Below the pieces are notes generated by a model. It worked only from the letters and a program-made list of their open reading frames with translations, ran no database searches and was not told where the DNA came from. Source: an uncultured Clostridia bacterium (lineage in GTDB: Bacteria; Bacillota; Clostridia; Christensenellales; Borkfalkiaceae). From it: DNA of 64,000 nt. Location of the stretch: assembly GCA_904419075.1 (NCBI GenBank), contig CAJFQM010000009.1:1-64000 (forward strand), given 5' to 3'. A program made the translations under genes and the position numbers. Numbering within the stretch: the stretch's first letter is position 1; each line of letters starts with the position of its first letter. Below, piece after piece: positions 25,426-34,320 of the stretch.

Positions 25426-27021
25426 ATGAAGAAGTCGGGCGCCGTCGAAAACTCGGCGGGCGGAAAATTGTTCAATTTCCGTCCCGTCCTGTTTTCGGCG
25501 GCGTTTTTTGCGCTCGGAATCGCCTTCGCTTACGGGCGGAGGTATTTCGGGCTTTCCTTTTGGTGGCTGGCGGCGGGGATTCCCGCCTTTGTCCTCGCCC
25601 TGCTCTTTTCCGCCGCAAAGCGGAAGGCCGCGGCGGTCTGCGCCGCGCTCGCTTTGTGTTTCGCGCTGGGAACGCTCGGATTTTCGGCGGAAATTTCGGC
25701 TTTTACCGAAGGGAGCCGATATTCGGGAGAATACGCGGTCACGGGTACCGTTGCGGAAAAGAAGGAGTACGATAAAATTTCCGTCCTTCTTCTCGAAAAC
25801 GTCACTATCGGCGGGACGAAGGAACAGGGGAAGATAAACGCAACCCTGCCTGCTTCTCTGTCTGCGTCCGTGGCCGTCGCCGACAAAGTGACTGTATTCG
25901 GAAAGGTGGAGACGAATACGGAGGCCTTCGATGATTACGGTTTTCGTGCGGAGGAAGTGTCGGGACGGGTGCGTTTCCAGATCGACGTCTCTTCCCTGAC
26001 CGTGACGGGAAAAAGTAAAAATCCTTTTCTCGCCGTGCGTTCGAGACTGGTGGAAACTTTATACGCGGGTATGGACGAAGAATCCGCGGCCGTCACCTGC
26101 GCGCTTTTGACGGGGGACACCTCGGGGATCGAAAGCGGGCTTCTCGAAAACGTCAGGCGGGGAGGCATCGCGCATATCTTCGCCGTTTCGGGCCTGCATA
26201 TAGGGGCGTTATACGCTTTCTGCCTGTTCCTTTTCCGAAAGACAAAACTCTCCGCCTGTCCCCGCGGAATAAAATTTTTCCTCGTCGCCGCGCTTTTGTT
26301 TTTTTACGGCGGAGTATGCGGCTTTTCGCCCTCCGTCGTCCGCGCCTGCGTCATGTGTATCGTACTGTATGCGCATATGCTCATCGGCGTCAAGTCCGAT
26401 CTGCTCGAAAGCGCGGGGCTCGCGGCGCTCCTTTTGCTGCTTGTCCGTCCCTCCTTTCTCTTCGAGGTCGGATTTCAACTTTCTTTCGCGGCCTGCCTTT
26501 CCATCGGCGTCCTGTCGAGGCCCCTGAAACGGCTGTCGTTCAAGATTTTTAAGGTCAAAGAGGGGCCGTATCTCGGGGAACGGGTCAAGAAATCCGTCGC
26601 TTCTTTTGTCTCCGTTTCGCTCGCCGCACAGCTTGGAACCGCGCCCGTCCTTCTCGATACCTTCGGATACATTTCTCTTTGGAGTCTCCTCCTCAACGGC
26701 GTTTTCGTCCCTCTCGTGGGCGCGGTTTTTGCGGGCCTGCTCGCGATTGCTTTCGTGGCGGCCATGTTGCCCCTTGCGGCTGCGCCCGTGCTGCTGTACG
26801 TGCCTTCCGTGCTGTGGTCGGCGGTTTTGCTCGTCTTTCATGCCTTCGACTTCTCTCTTCCCGCCATACAGGGCTGGCGTTTCGGGCGCGGCGCCGTACT
26901 CTATTACGCCGCGCTTTGCGCGGCTTCGGATAAAATCAATCTGTCGGCGAAAGCTCGGGGGGTGTCGGCGCTGCTTTTGGCGGCGGGAACCGTTTTGGCC
27001 GTCGTCGGAATCAATCTTTGA
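25426..27021 (+). CDS. comEC: ComEC/Rec2-type DNA uptake channel, without the nuclease domain
   Basis: 531 residues. There are two or three N-terminal membrane helices, an OB-like extracellular stretch with DUF4131-type sequence, then the Competence domain beginning 'HIFAVSGLHIGALYAF' (about residue 249) with about eight helices. The metallo-beta-lactamase domain that follows in full-length ComEC (700-800 residues) is absent. ComEC forms the membrane channel for single-stranded DNA in transformation. It lies 12 bases after the helicase stop and may be co-transcribed. Confidence 0.9.
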   Translation: MKKSGAVENSAGGKLFNFRPVLFSAAFFALGIAFAYGRRYFGLSFWWLAAGIPAFVLALLFSAAKRKAAAVCAALALCFALGTLGFSAEISAFTEGSRYSGEYAVTGTVAEKKEYDKISVLLLENVTIGGTKEQGKINATLPASLSASVAVADKVTVFGKVETNTEAFDDYGFRAEEVSGRVRFQIDVSSLTVTGKSKNPFLAVRSRLVETLYAGMDEESAAVTCALLTGDTSGIESGLLENVRRGGIAHIFAVSGLHIGALYAFCLFLFRKTKLSACPRGIKFFLVAALLFFYGGVCGFSPSVVRACVMCIVLYAHMLIGVKSDLLESAGLAALLLLLVRPSFLFEVGFQLSFAACLSIGVLSRPLKRLSFKIFKVKEGPYLGERVKKSVASFVSVSLAAQLGTAPVLLDTFGYISLWSLLLNGVFVPLVGAVFAGLLAIAFVAAMLPLAAAPVLLYVPSVLWSAVLLVFHAFDFSLPAIQGWRFGRGAVLYYAALCAASDKINLSAKARGVSALLLAAGTVLAVVGINL

Positions 27022-27066
27022 CAAACGTTCTTCGGCGGAGCGGCAAAAACAGGTAAAACGATTTTC

Positions 27067-27095
27067 TTGCGTTTTTGAAGAGAATATGGTATAAT
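27067..27095 (+). promoter_or_regulatory. Sigma-A promoter of holA
   Basis: TTGCGT (27067-27072), 17 bases ending TGG, TATAAT (27090-27095); the start codon is 65 bases downstream. Confidence 0.85.
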
Positions 27096-27159
27096 AAAAC
27101 GGAAAATCGGAAAGTCGGGCGGTTTTTTATAAATTTTCAGACAGGAGGTCGGAATAAAT

Positions 27160-28176
27160 ATGAAATACGTCGAATTCAGGAAGTTTACCGATGAAAACGG
27201 CGCGCTTCCCGTCTATTTGTTCGAGGGCGAGGAAACTTATTTCCGCGAACGCGGGAGCGAACTGTTGCTGAAGCGTTTTCTCAAAGAGCCGACTCTCGAT
27301 TTTACCGCCTTTGACGGGGGGACGCTGAAAGGGGAGAAACTGAAAGCACTGGCGGACGCCGTCAACAGTTTTCCTTTTTTGAGCGAAAAGCGGTTCATCA
27401 AAGTGACGGAATTTTACCCCACGGAAAAGGAGTACGATTTTTATCTCAGACCGATTTTTGAAAATCCGCCCAAGGACAGCGTTCTCATGATCGTCAATTC
27501 GGGCAAAGGCAAAGCCGGATGTGCGGCGCTTGCGAAAAAGCCGAACGTCACGTATGTGGATTGCGGCAGGTCGGACGAGGAGACGATTAAGAAATGGATA
27601 TACGTCACCTGCAAACGTGCGGGCGTATATGCGGACGGCGTTACCTGCGGAAAAATTGCGGCCTACTGCGTGAACGATATGTCGAGAATCGCAAAGGAAA
27701 CGGAAAAACTGCTCGTCTATTGCAGTGCGACGGGCGCCGCCCGTCTGACGGACGAGATCGTGGACGAGGTCGTTTATCCCGATTCGGAATATAAAATTTA
27801 CGAGCTCGCAAACGCTCTTTCCCGAAAAAATTATTCGGCCTACGTGAAGATTTTGAGCGAGCTTTCCTCCAAGGGCTTCGACGAGATTTCCCTGCTCAAT
27901 TCTCTCTGCTACTATTTCAAGGGGCTGTACGAGGTGTCTTTGAGCCGCGGAAGCGACCGCGAGGTTGCGGGGGCGCTCGGAATCAAGGAGTATGCCGCAA
28001 AGAAGAATCGGGAACAGGCCGCAAAATTCCCCAAAGGGGAATTGTTTCGCTGTTACAGGGACGTTTACGAGGCCATAGGGGGAATCAAATGCGGGGAGTT
28101 GACCCCGTCTTCCGCTTTGAAAGCGGTCACCGCGCGGGTATTTTTCGGGAGCGAAAGCCGAAAAGTTCCCCTTTAA
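27160..28176 (+). CDS. holA: DNA polymerase III subunit delta
   Basis: 338 residues with AGGAGG upstream. The pattern fits HolA: 'GALPVYLFEGEETYFRERGS' at the N-terminus, 'VNSFPFLSEKRFIKVTEFYP', 'KWIYVTCKRAGV', 'AAYCVNDMSRIAKETEKLLVY' (in part) and the C-terminal collar domain 'FDEISLLNSLCYYFKGLYEV'. Delta opens the beta clamp as part of the clamp loader. It follows comEC as in many Firmicutes (comEC-holA) but has its own promoter. Confidence 0.93.
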   Translation: MKYVEFRKFTDENGALPVYLFEGEETYFRERGSELLLKRFLKEPTLDFTAFDGGTLKGEKLKALADAVNSFPFLSEKRFIKVTEFYPTEKEYDFYLRPIFENPPKDSVLMIVNSGKGKAGCAALAKKPNVTYVDCGRSDEETIKKWIYVTCKRAGVYADGVTCGKIAAYCVNDMSRIAKETEKLLVYCSATGAARLTDEIVDEVVYPDSEYKIYELANALSRKNYSAYVKILSELSSKGFDEISLLNSLCYYFKGLYEVSLSRGSDREVAGALGIKEYAAKKNREQAAKFPKGELFRCYRDVYEAIGGIKCGELTPSSALKAVTARVFFGSESRKVPL

Positions 28177-28219
28177 GGCGAAAAAAAGGTGAAAAACGAA
28201 AAAAAGCGGATTAAAATAC

Positions 28220-28248
28220 TTTCCTTTTGGACGGATATCTTATATAAT
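28220..28248 (+). promoter_or_regulatory. Probable promoter of cdaA
   Basis: TATAAT (28243-28248) with only a weak -35 (TTTCCT, 17 bases upstream), so the unit may need an activator or be weakly expressed. Confidence 0.5.
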
Positions 28249-28315
28249 ATATCCAAGTGAGAATAGTTGTTTTGAACGCTCGCCGTGAATATACTTTATC
28301 AGAGGAGGCAGGATT

Positions 28316-29185
28316 ATGGAAGCATACGCTTTGGCCGCGGGGATCACCGCGACGTTGACGAAGCTCGGCGAAGACATCATCGGGTTCTTTTCCGGATTCT
28401 CCGTCGCTTACGTAGTGGAAATCCTTCTTTTTTACCTGCTCATTTATTACGTTTCGAAGGTTTTGCGCGATAACGACGCAACGCGGCTGATGCTCGTCTA
28501 TTGGGGCGTTATTCTGGTCATGGGCGTCATGAAATATGCCGTCGAGCTGTTCGACACAAAGTTCTATTTCTATTTTGTGCTCGTACTTTCCATGTTCATG
28601 CTCATTCTGTTCAACGTGGAGGTGAAAAAGAGCCTTTGGGACGTTCACAATTCCCCGGTGGAAAAAGCGGAAAGGTTGATCGGCGGAGCCGAAGCTCGTT
28701 CGCGAGCGGAAGTGGAGCGCTGTATTTCCGATATCATCAAAGCGCTTCAAAATATGTCGAAAAATAACGTGGGAGCTCTGATTGTTCTGTCGAAAGGGAA
28801 TTTACCCAAGCAGGTGCTGCAAAGCGGCGTGATGCTGGATGCGGAGATTTCCACACAGCTCATCGAAGGGATATTCTTTCCCAAGGCACCCCTGCACGAC
28901 GGCGCGATGATTATTCGGGGACATAAAATACAGGCGGCGGGCTGTTTCCTGCCTCTGACGCAAAAGACAAGCTATCCCAAGGAGTTCGGTACCCGTCACC
29001 GCGCGGGAATCGGCATCACGGAGGTAGCTAACGTCGTTTCGCTGGTCGTTTCGGAGGAGACGGGAATCATTTCGATCATCAAACAGGGCAACGTGCAGCG
29101 TTATGCGGATTACGACATGCTGAAGGGCGCATTGAGGGATTATTATTGGCAGGAACTGCCCCTGTCGGATAAAAAGAATAAGTAA
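28316..29185 (+). CDS. cdaA: Membrane diadenylate cyclase CdaA (DacA)
   Basis: 289 residues. Three membrane helices (about 28-100: 'VVEILLFYLLIYYVS', 'MLVYWGVILVMGVMKYAV', 'FYFVLVLSMFMLILF') precede a DAC domain with the catalytic 'LHDGAMII' (about 193) and 'GTRHRAGIG' (about 225). It makes cyclic di-AMP from two ATP, the signal that controls potassium, osmolytes and cell-wall stress. An AGGAGG site precedes the ATG. Usually cdaR (YbbR repeats) and glmM follow; here only a 35-codon CdaR-like stub follows. Confidence 0.96.
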   Translation: MEAYALAAGITATLTKLGEDIIGFFSGFSVAYVVEILLFYLLIYYVSKVLRDNDATRLMLVYWGVILVMGVMKYAVELFDTKFYFYFVLVLSMFMLILFNVEVKKSLWDVHNSPVEKAERLIGGAEARSRAEVERCISDIIKALQNMSKNNVGALIVLSKGNLPKQVLQSGVMLDAEISTQLIEGIFFPKAPLHDGAMIIRGHKIQAAGCFLPLTQKTSYPKEFGTRHRAGIGITEVANVVSLVVSEETGIISIIKQGNVQRYADYDMLKGALRDYYWQELPLSDKKNK

Positions 29186-29196
29186 GGAGGCCGTGC

Positions 29197-29304
29197 ATGA
29201 ATAAGTTTGCAAAATTTTTTAAAAACGTTTTCGTCAACAAATTGTGGATAAAGCTAATTGCCGCTTTTCTGGCGTTGTTCGTGACGGTACTTCTCAATAT
29301 CTGA
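29197..29304 (+). CDS. 35-residue membrane anchor, remnant of CdaR/YbbR
   Basis: A short frame, MNKFAKFFKNVFVNKLWIKL to ...VTVLLNI, with an AGGAGG site, 11 bases after cdaA. It matches in style and position the N-terminal anchor of CdaR ('NKLWIKLIAAFLALFVT' is a typical YbbR start), yet ends in TGA before any YbbR repeat. No YbbR sequence resumes in other frames downstream. It is either a degraded gene or a working single-helix CdaA partner. Confidence 0.6.
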   Translation: MNKFAKFFKNVFVNKLWIKLIAAFLALFVTVLLNI

Positions 29305-29436
29305 ACGCACTTTGCGCGCGGCTCGTTCATATAATAAAACAGGGAGTTCTACGTATAAAAATCGGGGAGAATGAGAAAATTTCAGACGGAGGGAAAAGGC
29401 TTCCATGCCTTTTCGGAATAGAGAAAGAGGTCTTTT

Positions 29437-30753
29437 ATGGGCATCAAAGTTTGTAAATTCGGCGGCACGTCCATGGCGGACGGAAATATTATCCGCTCGG
29501 TTGCGAAAATCGTAAATTCTGACGAGGCCCGACGATATGTCGTAGTCTCCGCGCCCGGAAAACGTTTCAGCGGAGATATCAAGGTAACCGATCTTTTGTA
29601 TGAATGCAGTGACGAAGCCGCCACCGGCATGAAACGCAGCGAAGTTTTTTCAAAAATCCGGACCCGTTTTTTGAGCATCGAAAAAGAAATCGGAATGGAT
29701 ATCGGTCTCGAAGCGATGCTGGACGAAATCGAGTGGAATATCGTCTCCGGAGCGGGAAAGGACTATTGTGCTTCCCGTGGGGAATATCTTTCGGGGCGAA
29801 TTATGGCGGCGGTTCTCGGTATTCCGTTCGTGGACGCGGCAGACGTCATTCAATTTAAGGCGGACGGCTCGTTGGACGAAAGTACATATTCTTTAATGGC
29901 CTCCGTTCTCAAAAAATATCCCAAGGCAGTAATTCCGGGCTTTTACGGGAAGGGCGTGGACGGGAAAATCAAGACCTTTTCCCGCGGCGGGAGCGATATC
30001 ACGGGCGCGATAGTAGCTCGGGCAGTGAAGGCTTCGCTCTATGAGAACTGGACGGACGTCAGTGGATTTTTCGCCTGCGACCCCAAAATCGTGCCTTCCG
30101 CAAAGTGTATCAAGGAGCTTTCCTATCAGGAGCTTCGGGAACTTTCCTATATGGGTGCAAACGTATTGCACAGCGATTCCATTTTTCCCGTCAAAGCTGC
30201 GGGGATTCCCATTCGGATTCGCAATACCTTCCGTCCTCAGGACGAAGGTACTCTGATCGTGGACAGCGACGTGCGCAATCCCGAGGGAAACGTCGTTACA
30301 GGCATTGCGGGAAAGAAGGACTTTACGGTCATTCTGCTCGAAAAGTCCATGATGAACGCGGAAGTGGGGTTTGCGGCGAACGTGCTCAAAGTACTCTGCC
30401 ATCACGGAATTTCCTTTGAACATCTCCCTTCGGGAATCGATACCATGTCCGTGGTTATCGAGAATAAATATCTCGAAGAAGTCAGTTTGGACGATATTTT
30501 ACAGGAAATTCGGGACGCGGTGCACCCCGATTATATCCATACGCGGGAAAGCGTGGCTCTCGTCGCGACGGTGGGACACGGCATGGCGGAGAGCGTCGGT
30601 ACTTCCGGGCGGCTTTTCAAGGCGCTTTCGGATGCGGAAATCAACGTCATCATGATAGACCAGGGTTCCAGCGAGTTAAATATCATCGTCGGTGTGGACA
30701 ACGAGGATTGTGCGGCGTGTATCCGCGCGATTTACCGCGAATTTTTCGGTTGA
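29437..30753 (+). CDS. lysC: Aspartate kinase
   Basis: 438 residues, monofunctional. The N-terminal 'IKVCKFGGTSMADG' is the aspartokinase signature; 'SRGGSDITGAIVARAV' and 'ENWTDVSGFFACDPKIVP' complete the kinase domain. Two C-terminal ACT domains follow ('VGFAANVLKVLCHHGISFEH', 'TSGRLFKALSDAEINVIMID'), where lysine or threonine would inhibit. It phosphorylates aspartate, the first step to lysine, threonine, methionine and diaminopimelate. The N-terminus resembles the class found in Clostridia. It is not linked to other amino-acid genes here. Confidence 0.93.
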   Translation: MGIKVCKFGGTSMADGNIIRSVAKIVNSDEARRYVVVSAPGKRFSGDIKVTDLLYECSDEAATGMKRSEVFSKIRTRFLSIEKEIGMDIGLEAMLDEIEWNIVSGAGKDYCASRGEYLSGRIMAAVLGIPFVDAADVIQFKADGSLDESTYSLMASVLKKYPKAVIPGFYGKGVDGKIKTFSRGGSDITGAIVARAVKASLYENWTDVSGFFACDPKIVPSAKCIKELSYQELRELSYMGANVLHSDSIFPVKAAGIPIRIRNTFRPQDEGTLIVDSDVRNPEGNVVTGIAGKKDFTVILLEKSMMNAEVGFAANVLKVLCHHGISFEHLPSGIDTMSVVIENKYLEEVSLDDILQEIRDAVHPDYIHTRESVALVATVGHGMAESVGTSGRLFKALSDAEINVIMIDQGSSELNIIVGVDNEDCAACIRAIYREFFG

Positions 30754-30868
30754 GGCTCAATCGAAAGAAACGACCGATTTTTCGTTGAGGAACGCGCACG
30801 GTTCGGGCGGTTTTCGATTTCGTCTTTATTTGATCGGCAGCGAAAGACAGTTATTAATTTTTTCTATC

Positions 30869-30921
30869 GCCGTTTTTCCCGTACCTTTCGGCTAAGCCTT
30901 GAAAGGTACGGGAAAAACGGC
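30869..30921 (+). promoter_or_regulatory. 21-base perfect inverted repeat in front of the LTA-synthase-like gene
   Basis: Bases 30869-30889 pair without mismatch with 30901-30921 (arms contain CGTTTTTCCCGTACC), with a GGC-TAA-GCC mini-stem in the loop. The last stem base touches the first of two ATG codons, and the ribosome site GGAGG follows at once. No T run follows on either strand, so this is not a standard terminator. Confidence 0.65.
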
Positions 30922-30933
30922 ATGGAGGAAGCT

Positions 30934-33264
30934 ATGGACAAGTTATTCAAGAAAAAAGCGAGTTTTGCTTTCCTATATGCCGCTACGGCAATTTTGATAG
31001 AAATTATTTCTTTCTGTGCCATGGGCATGGGGGGAATACCCTCCTTTTGGGGAATAGATCTCGCGTTCATTTTGGGCTTTGCCGTCATTATTTTCGTTTT
31101 GCCCTGTACGGCGTCCATCGTTTTCAACAGCATTATACTTTTGATTCAGGTTATCCTTGCGTTTGTCAACGAAGCGCTGCAAAGTATGAGCGGCATGGTG
31201 TTCAGTTTCGATATGCTCAATTTGGCCAAGGAAGTCGGCGGAGCCTTTAATTCCGATTTCGTCAATTGGTGGCTTCTCGTGGGACTTTTGGCTCTCTATG
31301 CGGCTGAAATGACGGGCCTTATTCTTTTGCATAAGTATGTCAAAACCCGACGCATGCATTTTTCGCGCAATGCCGTCGTCATTCTTCTCCTCGTATGTCT
31401 CATCGGAGAGAATGCGTCCATGATTCTCTATCATACGACGGTCAGTGCTTTTCAGACTTCCACTGCTGCCGATGAATTTGCCGATTACAACGACGACAAT
31501 CTGTTGTATACGACGCAGTTCATTCCTTCAAAAGCCTTGAAGAAATTCGGAACGTTCGGGTTTTATTTTATAAATATCTCCAATGTTTTGAACGAGCTTT
31601 TCGGAAAATCTACCAACGATACCTCTTTGAGACAGGGGCTTTCCGCGCTCGACAATTATTTTTCGGAAGGGCAGATGAGCAGCGAGGCCTATGGCGACGC
31701 GAATCTCTATACGGGCTCGCTGAAGGGAAAGAACATCGTGCTGATCGTCATCGAATCGGGAGAATGGTACGGCATCAATAAAGAATATACGCCTACGCTC
31801 TATGAAATGGCGACACAGGGAATCGCCTTTACGGAATATTACGCGAGGGATAAGACGAATCATTCGGAGGCGATGTCTATCCTCGGCAGTTATCCCCTGA
31901 ACAGCGATCCTGTGACAAAGCTGAAAAATGCAGAGCTCTCTTTCACGCTTCCCAATCTTCTCGGGAATCTGGGTTATACGACGAACTATTTCCATGCGAA
32001 CAACAAATCTTTCTACAATCGCGACGTGACGCACGGATCGGGCGGGGTTTACGGGTTCGATACGGCGCATTTTTTGGACGATATGCCCGCGTTGGAAGGG
32101 TGTGACGACGAAGGAAACGTCATTAAAAAGAGCTTCTATAATTTCGATAAAGATGCTTTGATTGCGGAGAACTATTTCCCCGAATATACGCATAAAGAGA
32201 CGGGGGACGAGGCTTTTTTCACGATGCACATGACGCTTTCTTCCCACGGAGCGTACGACGACCTTTTGGATTTCGGAGATTATCCCTTTACGGACGATCG
32301 CTATTACGATACCGATATGACGGAAGAGGAACGGGCGGAACATCAGAAGAAGCTCCAAGAGGAGTTTTCCAAGAAATGTACGGTGAAAGGCTTTGAAAAA
32401 TATTATGAGATAATCGATTCCTATCCTTCCACGTTCGTGGCGGATAAAGGGATAAAGTTTTCCGAAGAAGCGACGGAGGAAGCCCGAGCGGAAGAGATTT
32501 ATCTTCGTTATAAGCGTTTTCAGGCGGGAATGATGGATCTCGACGAAGCGGTCAATTCTCTCGTTTACGATTTGGCGCGTACGGGTCAATTGGACGATAC
32601 GGCGTTTTTGTTCTATGCCGACCATACCGCATACTATAACAATCAGAATTACTATTTGAAAGGCGTGGAGACCGGGGACAGCTGGAATACCGATCTTTAC
32701 AATATTCCTTCGTTCCTTTGGTACGGCGGAAGCATGAATTGCAACGTTTCTCCTGCGGAAGATTTTTACGAGGACTATCACGAAATTTCTTTTGCGGCGA
32801 AAAAGGATAAAAACAGTCCTTTGCAGGGCGGAAGGACGATAGATAAATTCACGTGTTCTTTCGATATTATGCCTACGATTTTGCAACTTGCGGGATACGA
32901 TTATAATTTGAATTTATATCAGGGCGTCAGCATGTTCTCCGACCTTAAAAGTATTTTTGTCAGTCGGGAATCGGGAATTTTTACCGACGACATTTATTAC
33001 GACGGAATTACCGTTTCCGTACGTCAGGAAGACGGAACGTGGAAACAGTACGACTATGAAGGGACGATTTATTCGGAGGAAGGATTTTCGGACGAAGTAA
33101 AAGAATTTTTGAAGGCCAGCCTCCGATATTACGATAAACAGCAGATGCTGGAAGAGATGTATAAGCTGGATTATTTTGCAAAGCGTCCCATTTTCCGCGA
33201 AGTGTCCAAAGAAGGAAAGATTTTTTATTACGTGCGTGAATATAACGGCACGTCCGCAGCCTGA
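30934..33264 (+). CDS. LTA synthase-like membrane sulfatase-fold transferase
   Basis: 776 residues from the second ATG (MDKLFKKKASFAFLYA), which has GGAGG five bases upstream. Five membrane helices (about 10-175) are followed by an extracellular alkaline-phosphatase-like domain: 'KNIVLIVIESGEWYG', nucleophile region 'DKTNHSEAMSILGSYP' with Thr as likely nucleophile, and metal site 'FYADHTAYY' (ADH in place of the common GDH). LtaS enzymes transfer glycerol-phosphate from phosphatidylglycerol to lipoteichoic acid. The insert around 480-540 is unusually acidic. Substrate not certain. Confidence 0.85.
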   Translation: MDKLFKKKASFAFLYAATAILIEIISFCAMGMGGIPSFWGIDLAFILGFAVIIFVLPCTASIVFNSIILLIQVILAFVNEALQSMSGMVFSFDMLNLAKEVGGAFNSDFVNWWLLVGLLALYAAEMTGLILLHKYVKTRRMHFSRNAVVILLLVCLIGENASMILYHTTVSAFQTSTAADEFADYNDDNLLYTTQFIPSKALKKFGTFGFYFINISNVLNELFGKSTNDTSLRQGLSALDNYFSEGQMSSEAYGDANLYTGSLKGKNIVLIVIESGEWYGINKEYTPTLYEMATQGIAFTEYYARDKTNHSEAMSILGSYPLNSDPVTKLKNAELSFTLPNLLGNLGYTTNYFHANNKSFYNRDVTHGSGGVYGFDTAHFLDDMPALEGCDDEGNVIKKSFYNFDKDALIAENYFPEYTHKETGDEAFFTMHMTLSSHGAYDDLLDFGDYPFTDDRYYDTDMTEEERAEHQKKLQEEFSKKCTVKGFEKYYEIIDSYPSTFVADKGIKFSEEATEEARAEEIYLRYKRFQAGMMDLDEAVNSLVYDLARTGQLDDTAFLFYADHTAYYNNQNYYLKGVETGDSWNTDLYNIPSFLWYGGSMNCNVSPAEDFYEDYHEISFAAKKDKNSPLQGGRTIDKFTCSFDIMPTILQLAGYDYNLNLYQGVSMFSDLKSIFVSRESGIFTDDIYYDGITVSVRQEDGTWKQYDYEGTIYSEEGFSDEVKEFLKASLRYYDKQQMLEEMYKLDYFAKRPIFREVSKEGKIFYYVREYNGTSAA

Positions 33265-33331
33265 CTTTTCGGTAAGGGCTGATCAGCGGGTCAAAATACG
33301 CCTTACGGCGAAAATATATGGAGTAAGAAAG

Positions 33332-34162
33332 ATGAAAAATTATAAGGTATCGTTGAAAGAAACGTACGGCATCGAGGGCGGAGAGTTGGAGTGTATCCTT
33401 CTTGACCTTCCTTTCGACAGGGAAACTCCCGAATGGAGGCGTCCCGCAGTCATCGTAGTGCCCGGCGGCGGGTATTATATGGTTAGCAAGAGGGAGGGCG
33501 AACCGATCGCTTCCGCGTTTCTCTCGCGGGGCTTTCAGGTCTTTGTCCTGACCTATACGACCGCGCCCGAAGGCGCGGCCTATCCCGACCAGCTCATTCA
33601 GCTTGCCGCGGCGGTGGATTACGTCAAAAAACATGCGGAGGAATGTTTTGTCAATCCCGAAGAAGTATTCGTCGTCGGATTTTCGGCCGGCGGACATCTC
33701 ACGGCGGATTTGGCGGTAGAGTACGCTTCCGTGCCGCAGAAATCGGGATTGGAACTCGATTGCCGTCCGAGCGCCGTAGGTCTCGGCTATCCCGTAATCA
33801 GCTCCAAAGCGGGCCATGTGGATTCGTATAACAATATCTTGTCGGGTTACACGGAAGAGGCAAAGGCCGAAGCGATGAAATCTCTCGATCTCGACGAACG
33901 GGTCACGGACGATACTCCGCCCGCATTCCTTTGGTCGACGAGCGAGGACACGACGGTTCCTTCCGAAAATTCGCTGTTGTATGCTTTGGCGCTCGCGCGA
34001 CATAAAATCCCTTATGAATTGCACGTATATCCGAAGGGATGGCACGGTCTCGCTTCCTGCGACTGCGAGGTAAATTCTCCCCAGGATTTTCTCAGAAAGA
34101 ATTCACATTGGCTGGACGACTGTGCGCAGTTCTTCCGCCTGTTCACGAAAGAGACATTTTAA
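33332..34162 (+). CDS. Alpha/beta hydrolase, acetyl-esterase-like
   Basis: 276 residues from MKNYKVSLKETYGIEGGELE at 33332, with GGAG upstream; earlier in-frame codons lie in the previous gene. Motifs: 'VIVVPGGGYYMVSKREGE' (oxyanion HGG-like), nucleophile elbow 'VVGFSAGGHL', the acid in 'STSEDTTVP' and a His in 'PKGWHGLA'. It resembles BD-FAE/acetylxylan esterase-type hydrolases that deacetylate sugars. No signal peptide, so it acts in the cytoplasm. Confidence 0.85.
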   Translation: MKNYKVSLKETYGIEGGELECILLDLPFDRETPEWRRPAVIVVPGGGYYMVSKREGEPIASAFLSRGFQVFVLTYTTAPEGAAYPDQLIQLAAAVDYVKKHAEECFVNPEEVFVVGFSAGGHLTADLAVEYASVPQKSGLELDCRPSAVGLGYPVISSKAGHVDSYNNILSGYTEEAKAEAMKSLDLDERVTDDTPPAFLWSTSEDTTVPSENSLLYALALARHKIPYELHVYPKGWHGLASCDCEVNSPQDFLRKNSHWLDDCAQFFRLFTKETF

Positions 34163-34180
34163 TCGGATGAATCGAAATGC

Positions 34181-34214
34181 GGCGGCCCCGACTATGGCGG
34201 GGCCGCCGTTTTAT
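34181..34214. terminator. GC-rich terminator after the esterase gene
   Basis: GGCGGCCCCG (34181-34190) pairs perfectly with CGGGGCCGCC (34198-34207), followed by GTTTTATT. Confidence 0.88.
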
Positions 34215-34320
34215 TGAGCAAATTCGATGATTTTTACCTATAACTATCCTTAGCGCCGAGTGTCCTCGGTTTGATGATCCGCAAAACCGCTTTTCTGAAT
34301 CCGATTTCCCAAAAAGCCGA

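Noticed and set aside
31528-32886. 452-codon minus-strand frame opposite the LTA-synthase-like gene
   Set aside because: Low-complexity Arg/Ile-rich translation; no start signal.
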